Shown here one piece after another: positions 26,994 to 35,732 of a stretch of DNA of 64,000 bases; positions within the stretch are counted from its first letter, which is position 1; each line of letters begins with the position of its first letter. Below the pieces are notes generated by a model. The model made no database searches and was not told the DNA's origin. It saw nothing but the letters and a program-made list of their open reading frames with translations. The stretch comes from Winogradskya consettensis. GTDB taxonomy: Bacteria > Actinomycetota > Actinomycetes > Mycobacteriales > Micromonosporaceae. The position numbers and the translations under genes are program-made. Location: contig NZ_BOQP01000017.1 of the NCBI RefSeq assembly GCF_018332715.1, positions 248,001 through 312,000 of the forward strand, written 5' to 3'.

Positions 26994-29762
26994 TCAGCCG
27001 ACCACCGAGCGCAGCGGGATGCCGGCGGCGCGCAGGTCGGCGATCAGGTTCCGCAGGAACGGGTGCTCGTCGAACGGGAGCCCGGCAGGGTTGGGGATCG
27101 TCAGGTACGCCGAACCGCCCGCCGTCGACACGGTGGCGGTGCTCGTGTAGCGGCCGACCACGAGCCGGGTGCGGGCGAGATCGGCGGTGGCCACCTCGAT
27201 GCGGCCCGGGCGCCATTCGCCGCCGAGGTTTGCCGGGGCGGGCTGAGCTGCCGCCGCGTCCCGCGCCGGCTGAGCGACCAGCGGGGCCCGGGTTGCCGAG
27301 GCCGGGTAGAGCAGCGTGTTGGCCACCAGCTGCAGACCGCTCTCGTTGTACGCCCGGAACAGCGGATCGAACGCGAACAGCACCGCCCGCCCCGCGCCGG
27401 TCGGCTCGTCCACCACCACCGCAGTGCCCTTCAGGGCGTCGGCGTGCACGGTGTAGCCGTTGTACCAGAACGTGTCGCCGCCCGGATAGGTCAGGACGTT
27501 GACGCCGGTGGTGCTCGGCGTGAGGATCGCGTCGCCGTTGTTGAACTCGAAGTCCTCGGCCGGCCGGCCCAGCGCGACCGGGCTGCTCCCGTCGACGTCC
27601 ACCCGCAGGTGCGAGCCGATCACCAGGTAGTCGGCGGGCTTCGCCTTCTCGGTGGTGGACGTCAGGCCGGCAGCTCGGGCAACCCTCGTACCCTCGTTGC
27701 GCAACCCGACGTAGGTGTGGCCCTGGGCGATCCAGTTCCGCAGGTTGGCCTGCCCGGCCGCGGTGAGGCCGCCGGTCGCGCTGCTGCCGTCGGGAACCAT
27801 CAGCACCGTACGCCCGGTGAACGCCGCCGTGTTGTCGTTGATGTCCGCCGTGGTCACCGGGGTGAGGTCGAGACCCCACCGCGCACCCAGGACGTAGCGG
27901 GCCTCGCCGTAGGAACCGGACGTGGTGGTGATGCCGGTGCCGCGGAACAGCCCGACGTCGGGCAGCACGATCGCGGTCCCCCGGGCGGGACTCCGGCTCG
28001 GGGTCAGGGTGACACCGAGGGACCGGGCGAGCCGGTCGACCGCCGGCGTCACTCGGGCCGCCGGAAGCCGGACCAGGACGCCGTCGCGTACGGCGGGAAC
28101 GCCCTGACCGAGCAGTTGGAAGGTCAGCTGGGCCGCCGAGGCGGAGTCGCCGCGGAACGAGTAGGAGCCGTTGCGCGGTGCCGCCGAGGACCTGCCGCCC
28201 TCGATCCGCTCGACCTGCTCGGCACGCGGGCGCACGTCGTCGCCGGTGTAGATCGTATCGACGCCCATCAGCAGCGGGTTGCTCCAGGACGAGACGTCAT
28301 AGAAGTACGGGAACGGGGCGTACGGGTCCTCGCCCAGCGTCGCCTGGATCCAATGCTTCTGCGGCTGCTCCATCGGGATCCAGTACGCCCCCGCCGGCAC
28401 GGTGACATTCGATCCCGTCCGGCCGCCGAAGATACGCGCATGGCGTACGGTCAACGGCTTTTTGATCTCATAGACCTCGACGTCCATCCGCCGCAGCCGC
28501 TCGACCAGCCGGCGCACGTCGGCGAGCTGGCGCCCGGGCATGAGGAAGTACGACTTGATCGTGACGTCCGGCACCGGGAACTGGACGGTGTTCTCGGGCT
28601 GGACGACCTCGTTGGGTTCCAGCGCACCGGCCCGGCCCTCGGCGAGCGCGTCCGTCCAGATCTTGTAGTAGCTCGTCAGCACCTCGCGCTTGTGGGCGGC
28701 GGCCCAGCCGAGGGTCGTCCACTGCGTGGTGAACTGCTGCTGCACCCGGTCCTGGACGGCTGAGGCGCTGCCCTTCTCGTACGTCATCCCGGCCGCGCCG
28801 AACCCCGTGGACGGCACGGTGTCGCCGTATCCCATGTAGAACAGGTCGTACGTGTCGTAGTTGAAGTAGCACTCGCTCGTCACGGTGGCGGTGCAGGCGC
28901 CGTTGTAGCCGAACGCGGCCTGGTTCGCCGCCCCGATCCGGTTGATCCAGTCGACCGGTTCGGCGGCGATCTCGTGGTGGATCGGGTCGGCGTTCGGCGG
29001 GAAGAAGTACTGCTGACCGCCCATCTCGTGGGCGTCGATGAACACCTGCGGCGGGAACCTGCGGATCAGCTCGACCTTGCTGTCGGTCTCCGGCTGGGTC
29101 CGCGCGAACCAGTCCCGGTTGAGGTCGAAGCCGTACTCGTTCTGCCGCCGGACGGCGTCACGTCCGTCCGGGTTCTGCGTCGGCAGGATCACCGTGATCA
29201 GGTTGTCGGTACGCTCCCGCGCCGCGCAGGAGGCGCCCGCGGCCAGCTCGTAGAGGGTTTTGAGGGCCGCGTCGGCGCCGCTGGTCTCGCCGCCGTGCAC
29301 GTTCCCGGCGATCCACACGATGGCCGGGCGGTCCGCGGCGATCCGGCGCGCCCTGGCGGCACTCAGCGTCCGCGGGTCGCGCAGGCCGCGGATCTCGCCG
29401 GCGATCTCGTCCAGGGTGCGGCGGTCGGCCTGGCGCCCGCTGGACACCACGGCGTACGGCAGGGGCTGCCCCAGCACGCTGGTCCCCATGACACCGCTCA
29501 CCACCCGGTCGGACGCCCTGTCCACCGCGCTGAGGTAGCCGCTGATCTCCGTGTTCGTGACCACGCGCTGCTGGCCGATGCCGAGCGGAAAGCCCAGAAA
29601 CTTCTCAGGAGTGGGTACGCCGCCCAGGTGGGCCGCAGGATCACCGGCGCACGACCCTGCGCGGGACGTGGCACTCGCGGGCGGCCCGCTGATCAGGGGG
29701 TTCAGGGCGGCGATCAGCGCGACCGCCAGAGCACCGGTCACGAGCTTCGGAACTCGCATCAT
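26994..29762 (-). CDS. Secreted M14-family zinc carboxypeptidase
   Basis: 922 residues from ATG at 29762 behind GGGGAC, with a signal peptide MMRVPKLVTGALAVALIAAL and a cleavage region near residue 32. The M14 zinc ligands are in AGNVHGGETSG (HxxE) and FIDAHEMGG; the substrate-binding LNRDW and the catalytic MTYEKGSAS are also present. Residues about 600-880 form a second domain with VLMVPDGSSAT and TVHADALKGTAVVVDEP, resembling a glutamine-amidotransferase-like accessory domain seen in large actinobacterial M14 proteins. It should trim peptides outside the cell. Between dctA and the divergent sensor kinase gene. Confidence 0.9.
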   Translation of the reverse strand: MMRVPKLVTGALAVALIAALNPLISGPPASATSRAGSCAGDPAAHLGGVPTPEKFLGFPLGIGQQRVVTNTEISGYLSAVDRASDRVVSGVMGTSVLGQPLPYAVVSSGRQADRRTLDEIAGEIRGLRDPRTLSAARARRIAADRPAIVWIAGNVHGGETSGADAALKTLYELAAGASCAARERTDNLITVILPTQNPDGRDAVRRQNEYGFDLNRDWFARTQPETDSKVELIRRFPPQVFIDAHEMGGQQYFFPPNADPIHHEIAAEPVDWINRIGAANQAAFGYNGACTATVTSECYFNYDTYDLFYMGYGDTVPSTGFGAAGMTYEKGSASAVQDRVQQQFTTQWTTLGWAAAHKREVLTSYYKIWTDALAEGRAGALEPNEVVQPENTVQFPVPDVTIKSYFLMPGRQLADVRRLVERLRRMDVEVYEIKKPLTVRHARIFGGRTGSNVTVPAGAYWIPMEQPQKHWIQATLGEDPYAPFPYFYDVSSWSNPLLMGVDTIYTGDDVRPRAEQVERIEGGRSSAAPRNGSYSFRGDSASAAQLTFQLLGQGVPAVRDGVLVRLPAARVTPAVDRLARSLGVTLTPSRSPARGTAIVLPDVGLFRGTGITTTSGSYGEARYVLGARWGLDLTPVTTADINDNTAAFTGRTVLMVPDGSSATGGLTAAGQANLRNWIAQGHTYVGLRNEGTRVARAAGLTSTTEKAKPADYLVIGSHLRVDVDGSSPVALGRPAEDFEFNNGDAILTPSTTGVNVLTYPGGDTFWYNGYTVHADALKGTAVVVDEPTGAGRAVLFAFDPLFRAYNESGLQLVANTLLYPASATRAPLVAQPARDAAAAQPAPANLGGEWRPGRIEVATADLARTRLVVGRYTSTATVSTAGGSAYLTIPNPAGLPFDEHPFLRNLIADLRAAGIPLRSVVG

Positions 29763-29942
29763 GTCCCCGTTTCCCGTCCCTGCCATCCGTACCGATCATC
29801 GGCAGCCTATGGCCTTTAATTCAGGATGGTCAATGCGTGACGGGTGGCTGCGGTTGACTCGCGACGGGGGGCAGGCGACACTCCCGGCACCGGGCCGAAA
29901 CACGGTGCTCTCGCCGGGGAAACAAGGAAACCGAAGGTAGTG

Positions 29943-31526
29943 ATGTCGCCACGCTGGAGTATCGCCGGGCAGTTGTTCGCGCTGCAGGTGCTCGTCGTGA
30001 CGTTGCTGGTGGCGATCGGTACGGCGGGCGCGTTCCTGCTCGCCCGCAGCGACGCGCACAACGCGGCGGTCGGGGAGGTGACGGCGGTGGCCGAGGCGAT
30101 CGCCCGCTCCCCCGGTGTCGCCGAGGCGCTGCGGACGGGGAACCCCACCGCCGAGCTGCAGCCGTACGCCGAATCGACCCGCCTCGCGACCGGCACCGAC
30201 TTCATCGTGGTGATGGCCCCGGACCGCACCCGGTACACGCACCCGACCGTGTCGCTGATCGGGCAGAAGTTCGCCGGGGACGTCGACGCCGCGCTGCGCG
30301 GGGGCACCGTGATCCAGCAGTACAGGGGCAGCCTCGGCGACTCGGTGCGCACGGTGGTGCCGGTGCGCGAGCCGGACGGCGCGATCATCGGGCTGGTGTC
30401 GGTCGGCATCACCACCGAGGCGATCAACCGGGGGCTGCTGCGCCAGGTGCCGGCGGTGGCCGGGAGCACGGCGGTCGCGCTGCTGCTCGCCGGGGCGGGC
30501 GCCTGGCTGCTGAGCCGCCGGTTGCGCCGCCAGACCCACGGGCTCGGACCGGCGGAGATGACCCGGATGTACGAGTACTACGACGCGGTGCTGCACTCCG
30601 TCCGCGAGGGCCTGGTGGTCGTCGATCGCGACGGACGCGTGGCGCTCATCAATGACGAGGGAAGACGACTTCTCGGCGTACCCGACGATTCTCGGGTCGA
30701 CCGGCCCGTCGCGGAGCTGGACCTGCCCACGGAGGCCGCGGAGCTGATCGCCTCGCGCCGCCCCACCGTGGACGAGCCGGTCCTGGCCGGCGACCGCGTC
30801 CTGGTGGCCAGCCAGAGCGAGACCCGGTTCGAGGGACGGACCCTGGGCACGGTCCTCACGCTGCGCGACCACACCGAGCTGCGGGAGCTGACCGGCGAGC
30901 TCGACTCGGTACGCGGGCTCACCGCCGCCCTGCAGGCGCAGGCCCACGAGGCGGCGAACCGGCTGCACACCGTCCTGACCATGGTGGAGCTGGGGCGCGC
31001 CGACGAGGCGATCGAGCTGGCCACCGCCGAGCTGGCCCTGGCGCAGCAGCTCACCGACCAGGTCGTCGGCGCCCTCGACGAACCGGCGCTCGCGGCGCTG
31101 CTGCTCGGCAAGTCGGCGCAGGCCAGCGAGCGCGGCGTGGAGCTGACCGTCTCCGACGACTCCCGGCTCGCGGGCGAGCACATGCTGCCCAGCCGGGACC
31201 TGCTCACGGTCGTCGGCAACCTCGTCGACAACGCCCTCGAAGCGGTCGCGCTGGCCGATCCGCCGCGCAGGGTGCGGGTTCTGGTGCGGCAGGAGCAGGA
31301 CGAGGTGCTGGTGCGGGTGAGTGACACGGGCCCCGGGCTGACGCCCGATCAGGCGGCTGCCGCCTTCCGGCGCGGGTGGTCGACCAAACCGGGTGCGGGA
31401 CGCGGCGTCGGCCTGTCACTGGTCCGGCAGGTCGCTGAAAGGTACGGCGGCAGCTACGCGATCACGTCCGGCACCGACGACCACGGGGCGATTCTGACCG
31501 TACGCCTCCCGGTGCGCACCCCGTGA
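29943..31526 (+). CDS. CitA/DcuS-type sensor histidine kinase
   Basis: 527 residues from ATG at 29943; GTG at 29940 is equally possible. TM1 lies at residues about 9-30, followed by an extracytoplasmic PAS (CitA-like) domain ending in RTVVPVREPDGAIIGLVSVG, then TM2 near residue 175 and a cytoplasmic PAS (LVVVDRDGRVALINDEGRRL). The phospho-acceptor is His in QAQAHEAANRLHTV. The ATP-binding domain has NLVDNALEAV, VSDTGPGL and GVGLSLVRQVAERYGG. This family senses citrate, malate or fumarate; the nearby DctA gene fits. Overlaps the response-regulator gene by four bases. Confidence 0.92.
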   Translation: MSPRWSIAGQLFALQVLVVTLLVAIGTAGAFLLARSDAHNAAVGEVTAVAEAIARSPGVAEALRTGNPTAELQPYAESTRLATGTDFIVVMAPDRTRYTHPTVSLIGQKFAGDVDAALRGGTVIQQYRGSLGDSVRTVVPVREPDGAIIGLVSVGITTEAINRGLLRQVPAVAGSTAVALLLAGAGAWLLSRRLRRQTHGLGPAEMTRMYEYYDAVLHSVREGLVVVDRDGRVALINDEGRRLLGVPDDSRVDRPVAELDLPTEAAELIASRRPTVDEPVLAGDRVLVASQSETRFEGRTLGTVLTLRDHTELRELTGELDSVRGLTAALQAQAHEAANRLHTVLTMVELGRADEAIELATAELALAQQLTDQVVGALDEPALAALLLGKSAQASERGVELTVSDDSRLAGEHMLPSRDLLTVVGNLVDNALEAVALADPPRRVRVLVRQEQDEVLVRVSDTGPGLTPDQAAAAFRRGWSTKPGAGRGVGLSLVRQVAERYGGSYAITSGTDDHGAILTVRLPVRTP

Positions 31527-32206
31527 CGGCGATCCGGGTCCTCGTGGTCGATGACGAGCCGCTGATCGCCGAGGCGCACCGGGCGTACACGGAGAAGGTG
31601 CCCGGCTTTGAGGTTGTCGGGGTGGCGCACACCGCGCGGGACGCCATGGCCGCACTCCGGGCCGGGCCGGTCGACCTGGTGCTGCTGGACCTGAACCTGC
31701 CGGACAAGCACGGCCTGGAGGTCGCCCGCGCGTTACGGGCGGCGGGCAGCGGCACCGACGTGCTCGCCGTGACCTCCGCCCGGGACGTCGCGACGGTCCG
31801 CCAGGCAGTCGCCCTCGGCGTGACCCACTACCTGCTGAAACCATTCACGTTCGCGGCGTTCCGCGACAAGCTCGACCGCTACGCCCGCTACCGCAGCCAG
31901 CTCCCCGGCACGGGCGAGGTCGCCGCGCAGCACGAGATCGACCGGGCGTTCGCGACCCTGCGCGGATCCCCGCACGACAGCCTGCCGAAAGGCCTCGACG
32001 AGCACACCCTCGATCTGGTGCTCGGTGTCCTGCGGGATCTCGCCGCTCCGGCCGGACTCTCCGCCGCCGAGGTCGCCGCCCGGATCGGCGCGTCCCGGGT
32101 CACCGCGCGGCGCTACCTCGAGCACCTGGCCGACGCCGGCCAGGTGATCAGAAATCCGCGCTACGGCAGCCCAGGACGCCCCGAAGTCGAATACCGGCCC
32201 GCTTAG
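31523..32206 (+). CDS. CitB/DcuR-type response regulator
   Basis: 227 residues from GTG at 31523 (GTGA overlap with the kinase stop). The receiver domain has acidic residues VVDDEP near residue 10, the phospho-acceptor Asp56 in LVLLDLNLPD and the conserved Lys in YLLKPF. The C-terminal part, GLSAAEVAARIGASRVTARR, is the CitB-type helix-turn-helix. It probably activates dctA in response to external dicarboxylates. The stop overlaps the end of the decayed TetR gene. Confidence 0.92.
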   Translation: MTAIRVLVVDDEPLIAEAHRAYTEKVPGFEVVGVAHTARDAMAALRAGPVDLVLLDLNLPDKHGLEVARALRAAGSGTDVLAVTSARDVATVRQAVALGVTHYLLKPFTFAAFRDKLDRYARYRSQLPGTGEVAAQHEIDRAFATLRGSPHDSLPKGLDEHTLDLVLGVLRDLAAPAGLSAAEVAARIGASRVTARRYLEHLADAGQVIRNPRYGSPGRPEVEYRPA

Positions 32207-32589
32207 CCGCAGGCTGTCTTTCCCGGGCTGACCTCCGCCAGGAAAATGCGGGCCAGGTCGGGCGGGTCGAGCCGGGCCGGGTCGCGCCCGCTGAGCACCC
32301 AGAAGAACATCGGCCCGATCAGCAGCCCGGTCGCCCGGTCGGGATCGGCACCCGGAGCGACCCGGGAGACGACGGCCCGCGCGGTGTCGCCGAGGATGTC
32401 GCGGCCGGCGAGCAGCGCGGCGATCTCCGGGTCGTGCTGCGCCTCGCCGAGCAGCGCCCGGTAGGCGGCCCCGGCGTGCGAGCGGGTCAGGAAGTGGTAC
32501 AGCGCCTCGAGGTAGCGGGTCACGTCCTCGAGCGGGTCGTCGACCGGCGGGAGCGCGGGCCGGCCCGCTCGGGGGCCGGATGCGGGCGG
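32203..32589 (-). pseudogene. TetR-family regulator, N-terminal DNA-binding domain lost
   Basis: The reading frame encodes only the C-terminal ligand domain: VTRYLEALYHFLTRSHAGAA, YRALLGEAQHDPEIAALLAG and GLLIGPMFFWVLSGR, matching the TetR_C_11-like part. Upstream the frame stays open only to a TGA at 32590-32592, and the helix-turn-helix that should precede residue about 70 is absent; the DNA there already belongs to the opposite-strand siderophore-interacting gene. A GTG at 32523 could start a 106-residue fragment. A deletion removed the 5' half together with the promoter. Confidence 0.75.
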
Positions 32590-33217
32590 TCACCCTGGGC
32601 GGTCCCGCTCTCGCGGGGCTGAGCGCCAGGCCCGGTCAACAGGTACGGATCCAGGTGCCCGCCCCCAACCGGGTCGTCGACCGCCTCGGCGGGATGCTGC
32701 GGACGTACTCGATCTGGGAATACGACGGGAGAGCATGGAGTTGCGCGTCTTCGACCACGGCGACGGCCCCGGTGCGCGGTGGGCCCGCGAGGCCAGGGCC
32801 GGTGACGTCGTGCACCTGATGAAGCCGCAGGGCGATTTCGTCTGCCGGCCCAGCGGGTACCACCTGTTCGCCGGGGACGAGACGGCCTCGGTCGCGTTCG
32901 GTGCGATGATCCGCGGCCTGGCCGGCGACGCCCCCGTGCACACGGTCGTCGAAGTGGACACCGAGCACGAGCAGCTGCCGCTGCCCGGCGGCACCGTCTG
33001 GCTGCACCGCCGGGGCCGGCCCGCGGCGCGGTCGGGCGAGCTGGTCGCGGCCGTCGCCGCGCTCGACCTGCCCGACCGCCCGGGCACCGCCTACCTCGCC
33101 GGCGAGGCCGGCACCGTTCAGATGATCTGCTCCCACCTGGTCCGCGACCGGGGCTGGAACCGCCGCGACGTGCTCACCAAGCCGTTCTGGGCACCCGGAA
33201 AGACCGGGATGGACTAA
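32580..33217 (+). pseudogene. Siderophore-interacting protein (SIP), 5' truncated and frameshifted
   Basis: The N-terminal flavin domain starts inside the family motif (MRAVTLGGPALAGLSARPGQ) and lacks the preceding 15-20 residues normally found. It continues as RTYSIWEYDG, then leaves frame near 32727-32730. The rest resumes in another frame: MELRVFDHGDGPGARWAREA, GDVVHLMKPQGDF and the C-terminal GWNRRDVLTKPFWAPGK. Intact SIPs are FAD ferric-siderophore reductases. Two independent lesions, plus the beheaded divergent TetR, argue for a pseudogene rather than a sequencing error. Confidence 0.8.
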
Positions 33218-33984
33218 CCCGCGGGATTGAACGGAATGGCGCTCGGCTTGCTGTTCGTGAGCAGGTCGACGAACCGGCCGTCCGTGATCTTGATGGTGGC
33301 GGAGCCGAAGTCGGCGTTCATCAGTTTGTCGCGCAGCGTAGTGCTGGGCCAGCCGTTCCAGTCGACGATCGGCGGGTAGCGCCAGTCGTGGTAGTGATTT
33401 TCCGGGGGCTCGTCGCCGGTGCCGGCGAGCCGGAAGAAGTGCGTGTTGCAGCAGCCGTCCTTGTGGTAGACGACCTTCGGGTGGGTGCCGTCGAAGCGGA
33501 TCTGCGAGCGGGTGAACGTCTGCACGCCGCTGTGGACGGTGTTCGTGACGTACTCGACCTGGTTGGTGCTCTGGTTCACCCAGGAGATCACGTGCTCGAA
33601 GTCGTGGCGGTGCCCGCAGCAGCCGTTGAGCGTCTGGTCCTTCTCGAAGTAGCTCGCGTAGACGATCGCGCACCAGCCGTTGTTGCACTTCGATCGCGCG
33701 TACGTCTGGGAGTTGTCCAGGTCGGACTGGTCCCTGCAGTTCCCGTTGATCGCGCCGGTGGTGTTCAGGCCAGAGTTCAGCGTGCCGTCGGGCCCGATCG
33801 CGGGTGTCGCGTAACAGCCGTCGGTGTCGTAGTCGTAGGCCGGCGAGAACGTCTGCTCATAGCCCCCGGCGTTCTGCGGCAGGTTGCCGGGCGGGGCCGC
33901 GAACGCCGCCGTGGCCGGGACCAGGATCCCCAGGGCGGCGACTGCGGCGACCACACCGAACCGCCTGCGTGCGTGTTTTCCCAT
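33214..33984 (-). CDS. Secreted NLP/NPP1-family protein (Nep1-like)
   Basis: 256 residues from ATG at 33984 with a Sec signal peptide (1-30, ending TAAFA). The family hallmark heptapeptide is GHRHDFE at residues 124-130 (consensus GHRHDWE), preceded by the usual CAIVYASYFEKDQ segment. Four cysteines in DTDGCYAT, NGNCRDQ, RSKCNNGWC and GCCG suggest disulfides. In plant pathogens NLPs bind glycosylinositol phosphorylceramide sphingolipids and cause necrosis, the histidines and acidic residues of the heptapeptide holding a metal ion. Saprotrophic actinobacteria carry homologues of unknown purpose. The gene overlaps the SIP pseudogene stop by four bases. Confidence 0.9.
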   Translation of the reverse strand: MGKHARRRFGVVAAVAALGILVPATAAFAAPPGNLPQNAGGYEQTFSPAYDYDTDGCYATPAIGPDGTLNSGLNTTGAINGNCRDQSDLDNSQTYARSKCNNGWCAIVYASYFEKDQTLNGCCGHRHDFEHVISWVNQSTNQVEYVTNTVHSGVQTFTRSQIRFDGTHPKVVYHKDGCCNTHFFRLAGTGDEPPENHYHDWRYPPIVDWNGWPSTTLRDKLMNADFGSATIKITDGRFVDLLTNSKPSAIPFNPAG

Positions 33985-34079
33985 CGATCACCTTCTCGTC
34001 GCAGACCGGCCGAGCGCCGCGTCGCGCCGAAGTCTGACATCAATGATCGTCACTGCGAAAGAGATCGATCCAAAAGCTT

Positions 34080-34850
34080 TCATGACCAGCCGTCGACCCG
34101 CAGGTAGAGCGCCGGCACCGCGGCGGGTTCGGTCGCCGACGTGCCGAACGCCGCGCACAGGGCCGGATCGCTGCGCAGGGTCACGTCCGGGGCACCCGGG
34201 TCGTTCGCGAACGCCAGCATCGTCCCGCCGGTCCCCTGCGCCGGCACGCCCGGGTGCACGTCGACGGTCCGCCGCCAGTGCCTCCCCGCGCGGACCAGGT
34301 CGACCGACGCTGTGCGGGTGACGCTGCCGAAATCCGCCATCAGAACATAGACGTCACCCTCGAAACCCGGATCAAAAGAATGGGTCCAGACCTCGAGGGG
34401 TACGCAGTCAGCAGCCGGACCATCGTGCGCAGCCCCGAGCTTGCCGCCCTGAGGCTCCGCGGCCGGCAGATGGAACAGCGCCGTCGTCGCGATGGCGATC
34501 ACCACAGCCGCGGCCGTCAGACCCAGAACCGTCTTCGTGGTCAGCCAGTTTCTGCGCACCGGCTCCCCACCGGGATCGGCCTCCGCGGCGAGCCGGTCGC
34601 GGATCTCGTTCAGCCGCCGGCGTTCACCCGGACTGGCACCGAACAGAACGGTCAGCCGATCCAGGATGGCCGGCCCCGGCAACGCGGTCCCGGCAAGATA
34701 CGCGGTGATCGTCTCCGCGGAGCTGAGCCGCGCCCGCTCGGTGATCTCCCCGGCCGACAACAGCGGCCGCTTGTTGCGCTCCGCGTGCCGCACTCTGAGC
34801 TGCTCCAGCTCCGCACCGAACTCCAGGACCGTCGTGACCTCTGTACTCAC
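34080..34850 (-). CDS. Membrane-anchored XRE-family protein
   Basis: 256 residues from GTG at 34850. Residues about 10-80 form a helix-turn-helix of the XRE kind (LLSAGEITERARLSSAETIT, then LAGTALPG) with RLTVLFGASPGERRRLNEIR. A single transmembrane helix (TVLGLTAAAVVIAIATTALF) near residue 115 leads to a 120-residue external domain with two cysteines (DCVPLEVW, ALCAAFG). The layout, cytoplasmic DNA-binding head and extracellular sensor, is common in actinobacteria of unknown function. Possibly linked to the neighbouring NLP gene on the same strand, 95 bp away. Confidence 0.78.
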   Translation of the reverse strand: MSTEVTTVLEFGAELEQLRVRHAERNKRPLLSAGEITERARLSSAETITAYLAGTALPGPAILDRLTVLFGASPGERRRLNEIRDRLAAEADPGGEPVRRNWLTTKTVLGLTAAAVVIAIATTALFHLPAAEPQGGKLGAAHDGPAADCVPLEVWTHSFDPGFEGDVYVLMADFGSVTRTASVDLVRAGRHWRRTVDVHPGVPAQGTGGTMLAFANDPGAPDVTLRSDPALCAAFGTSATEPAAVPALYLRVDGWS

Positions 34851-34935
34851 ATACCGTCAACGATCGTAAGGACGATCTTCGCGCGGGCGCGCCCGCCTTC
34901 AAGCTGATCCATCGCGGCGGCGGCACCCTCCGCCG

Positions 34936-35046
34936 CTGGCCCACCACCTCATCTCCTCCAACCCGGTCGCCACCCACATCCGCTCGATCTTCCGCAAGCC
35001 GGACGCCACTTCCCGTGGTGACCAGGGGGACGCCGGCGCACCCTGA
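34936..35046 (+). pseudogene. LuxR-type helix-turn-helix remnant
   Basis: A frame ending at TGA 35044-35046 reads LAHHLISSNPVATHIRSIFR and then KPDATSRGDQ. This matches the LuxR C-terminal domain pattern L.h.S..TV..Hi..i..KL...SR almost throughout. No start codon or upstream domain exists. It is the 3' relic of a regulator. The 882-bp interval 34851-35732 has no intact gene; it holds this relic, an AT-richer stretch at about 35130-35320, two tandem repeats and a second relic. Confidence 0.5.
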
Positions 35047-35356
35047 CCGGCACCTGCACGCACCCCGCGATCATCGGCACCGACGGCATCGCGTCCAGGT
35101 CGTCAACGCGGTCCGCGGAGCGCTCGACACCCGACCCTGAGAATGCGGCGCGACCATACAGAGCGTGAGTCCACCAAAACTCAAGCTGGCATGTGCGACG
35201 AAATGTTGTGCGCTTAAAGGCCTGCACCAAACAAAGTTGATCGAAAGCTGACCTGGACGCAACTTCGAGTCTGGCGCTGTTAGACATTATTTTTCGCAGC
35301 CTCACCCTGCGCATCCCAACTCTCACGCTCAGGTCTCGCCGACAGAGCGGACCCGC

Positions 35357-35433
35357 GCGCAGAGCGACCGCCGGCGCGCGCAGAGCGACCCTCGGCACGC
35401 GCAGAGCGACCCTCGGCACGCGCAGGGCGACCC
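35357..35433. repeat. 21-bp tandem repeat, 3.7 copies
   Basis: Units beginning GCGCAGAGCGACC start at 35357, 35378, 35399 and 35420; copies two and three are identical. The period is a multiple of three and open frames pass through, but no real protein is evident. Confidence 0.8.
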
Positions 35434-35477
35434 GTTGCCGGGAACGCCGGCGGGCGAGGGGCAGGAATCTACGGGGG

Positions 35478-35640
35478 TCAGCGGCACCAGCAGGAACATC
35501 GGAGTTCGTGGCTCAGGGACGCGCGGTGATCGGCGTAGTCGGGCCAGGACGAGTCGGCGATGGACCACCAGCAGGTCTTCTCGACGCCGTGGATCTCGCG
35601 GGCGCGGACCGGCAGGTCGCGGGTGCCCGGCGGACCACCG
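35478..35640 (-). pseudogene. Coding remnant of unknown family
   Basis: On the minus strand, ending at TGA 35478-35480, the frame reads GTRDLPVRAREIHGVEKTCW, then WSIADSSWPDYADHRASLSH and ELRC. Codon third positions are almost all G/C, as in real genes here, and the composition (Trp-rich, ordered) looks natural. There is no start codon, and the upstream sequence dissolves into two 18-bp repeats (GGTGAGGCCGGCCGCGAC at 35645 and 35663). Probably the 3' end of a lost gene. Confidence 0.35.
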
Positions 35641-35732
35641 GATCGGTGAGGCCGGCCGCGACGGTGAGGCCGGCCGCGACGGTGAGGAACCCGCCGGGCC
35701 GGCTTCTCATCGAGATGGGTGAAGGGTGGAGG

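Noticed and set aside
25507..28763. Plus-strand open frames of 547 and 622 residues opposite dctA and the M14 peptidase
   Set aside because: The composition is Glu/Asp/Arg/Gly-rich without any motif, and the real genes on the minus strand show full family signatures.
34949..35419. A 156-residue minus-strand frame with repeated VALRVPRVALRAP
   Set aside because: It is a translation of the 21-bp tandem repeat and of non-coding sequence, with no family resemblance.
35357..35433. Possible CRISPR or iteron array
   Set aside because: The units are contiguous 21-bp tandem copies without spacers. No replication initiator gene lies nearby.
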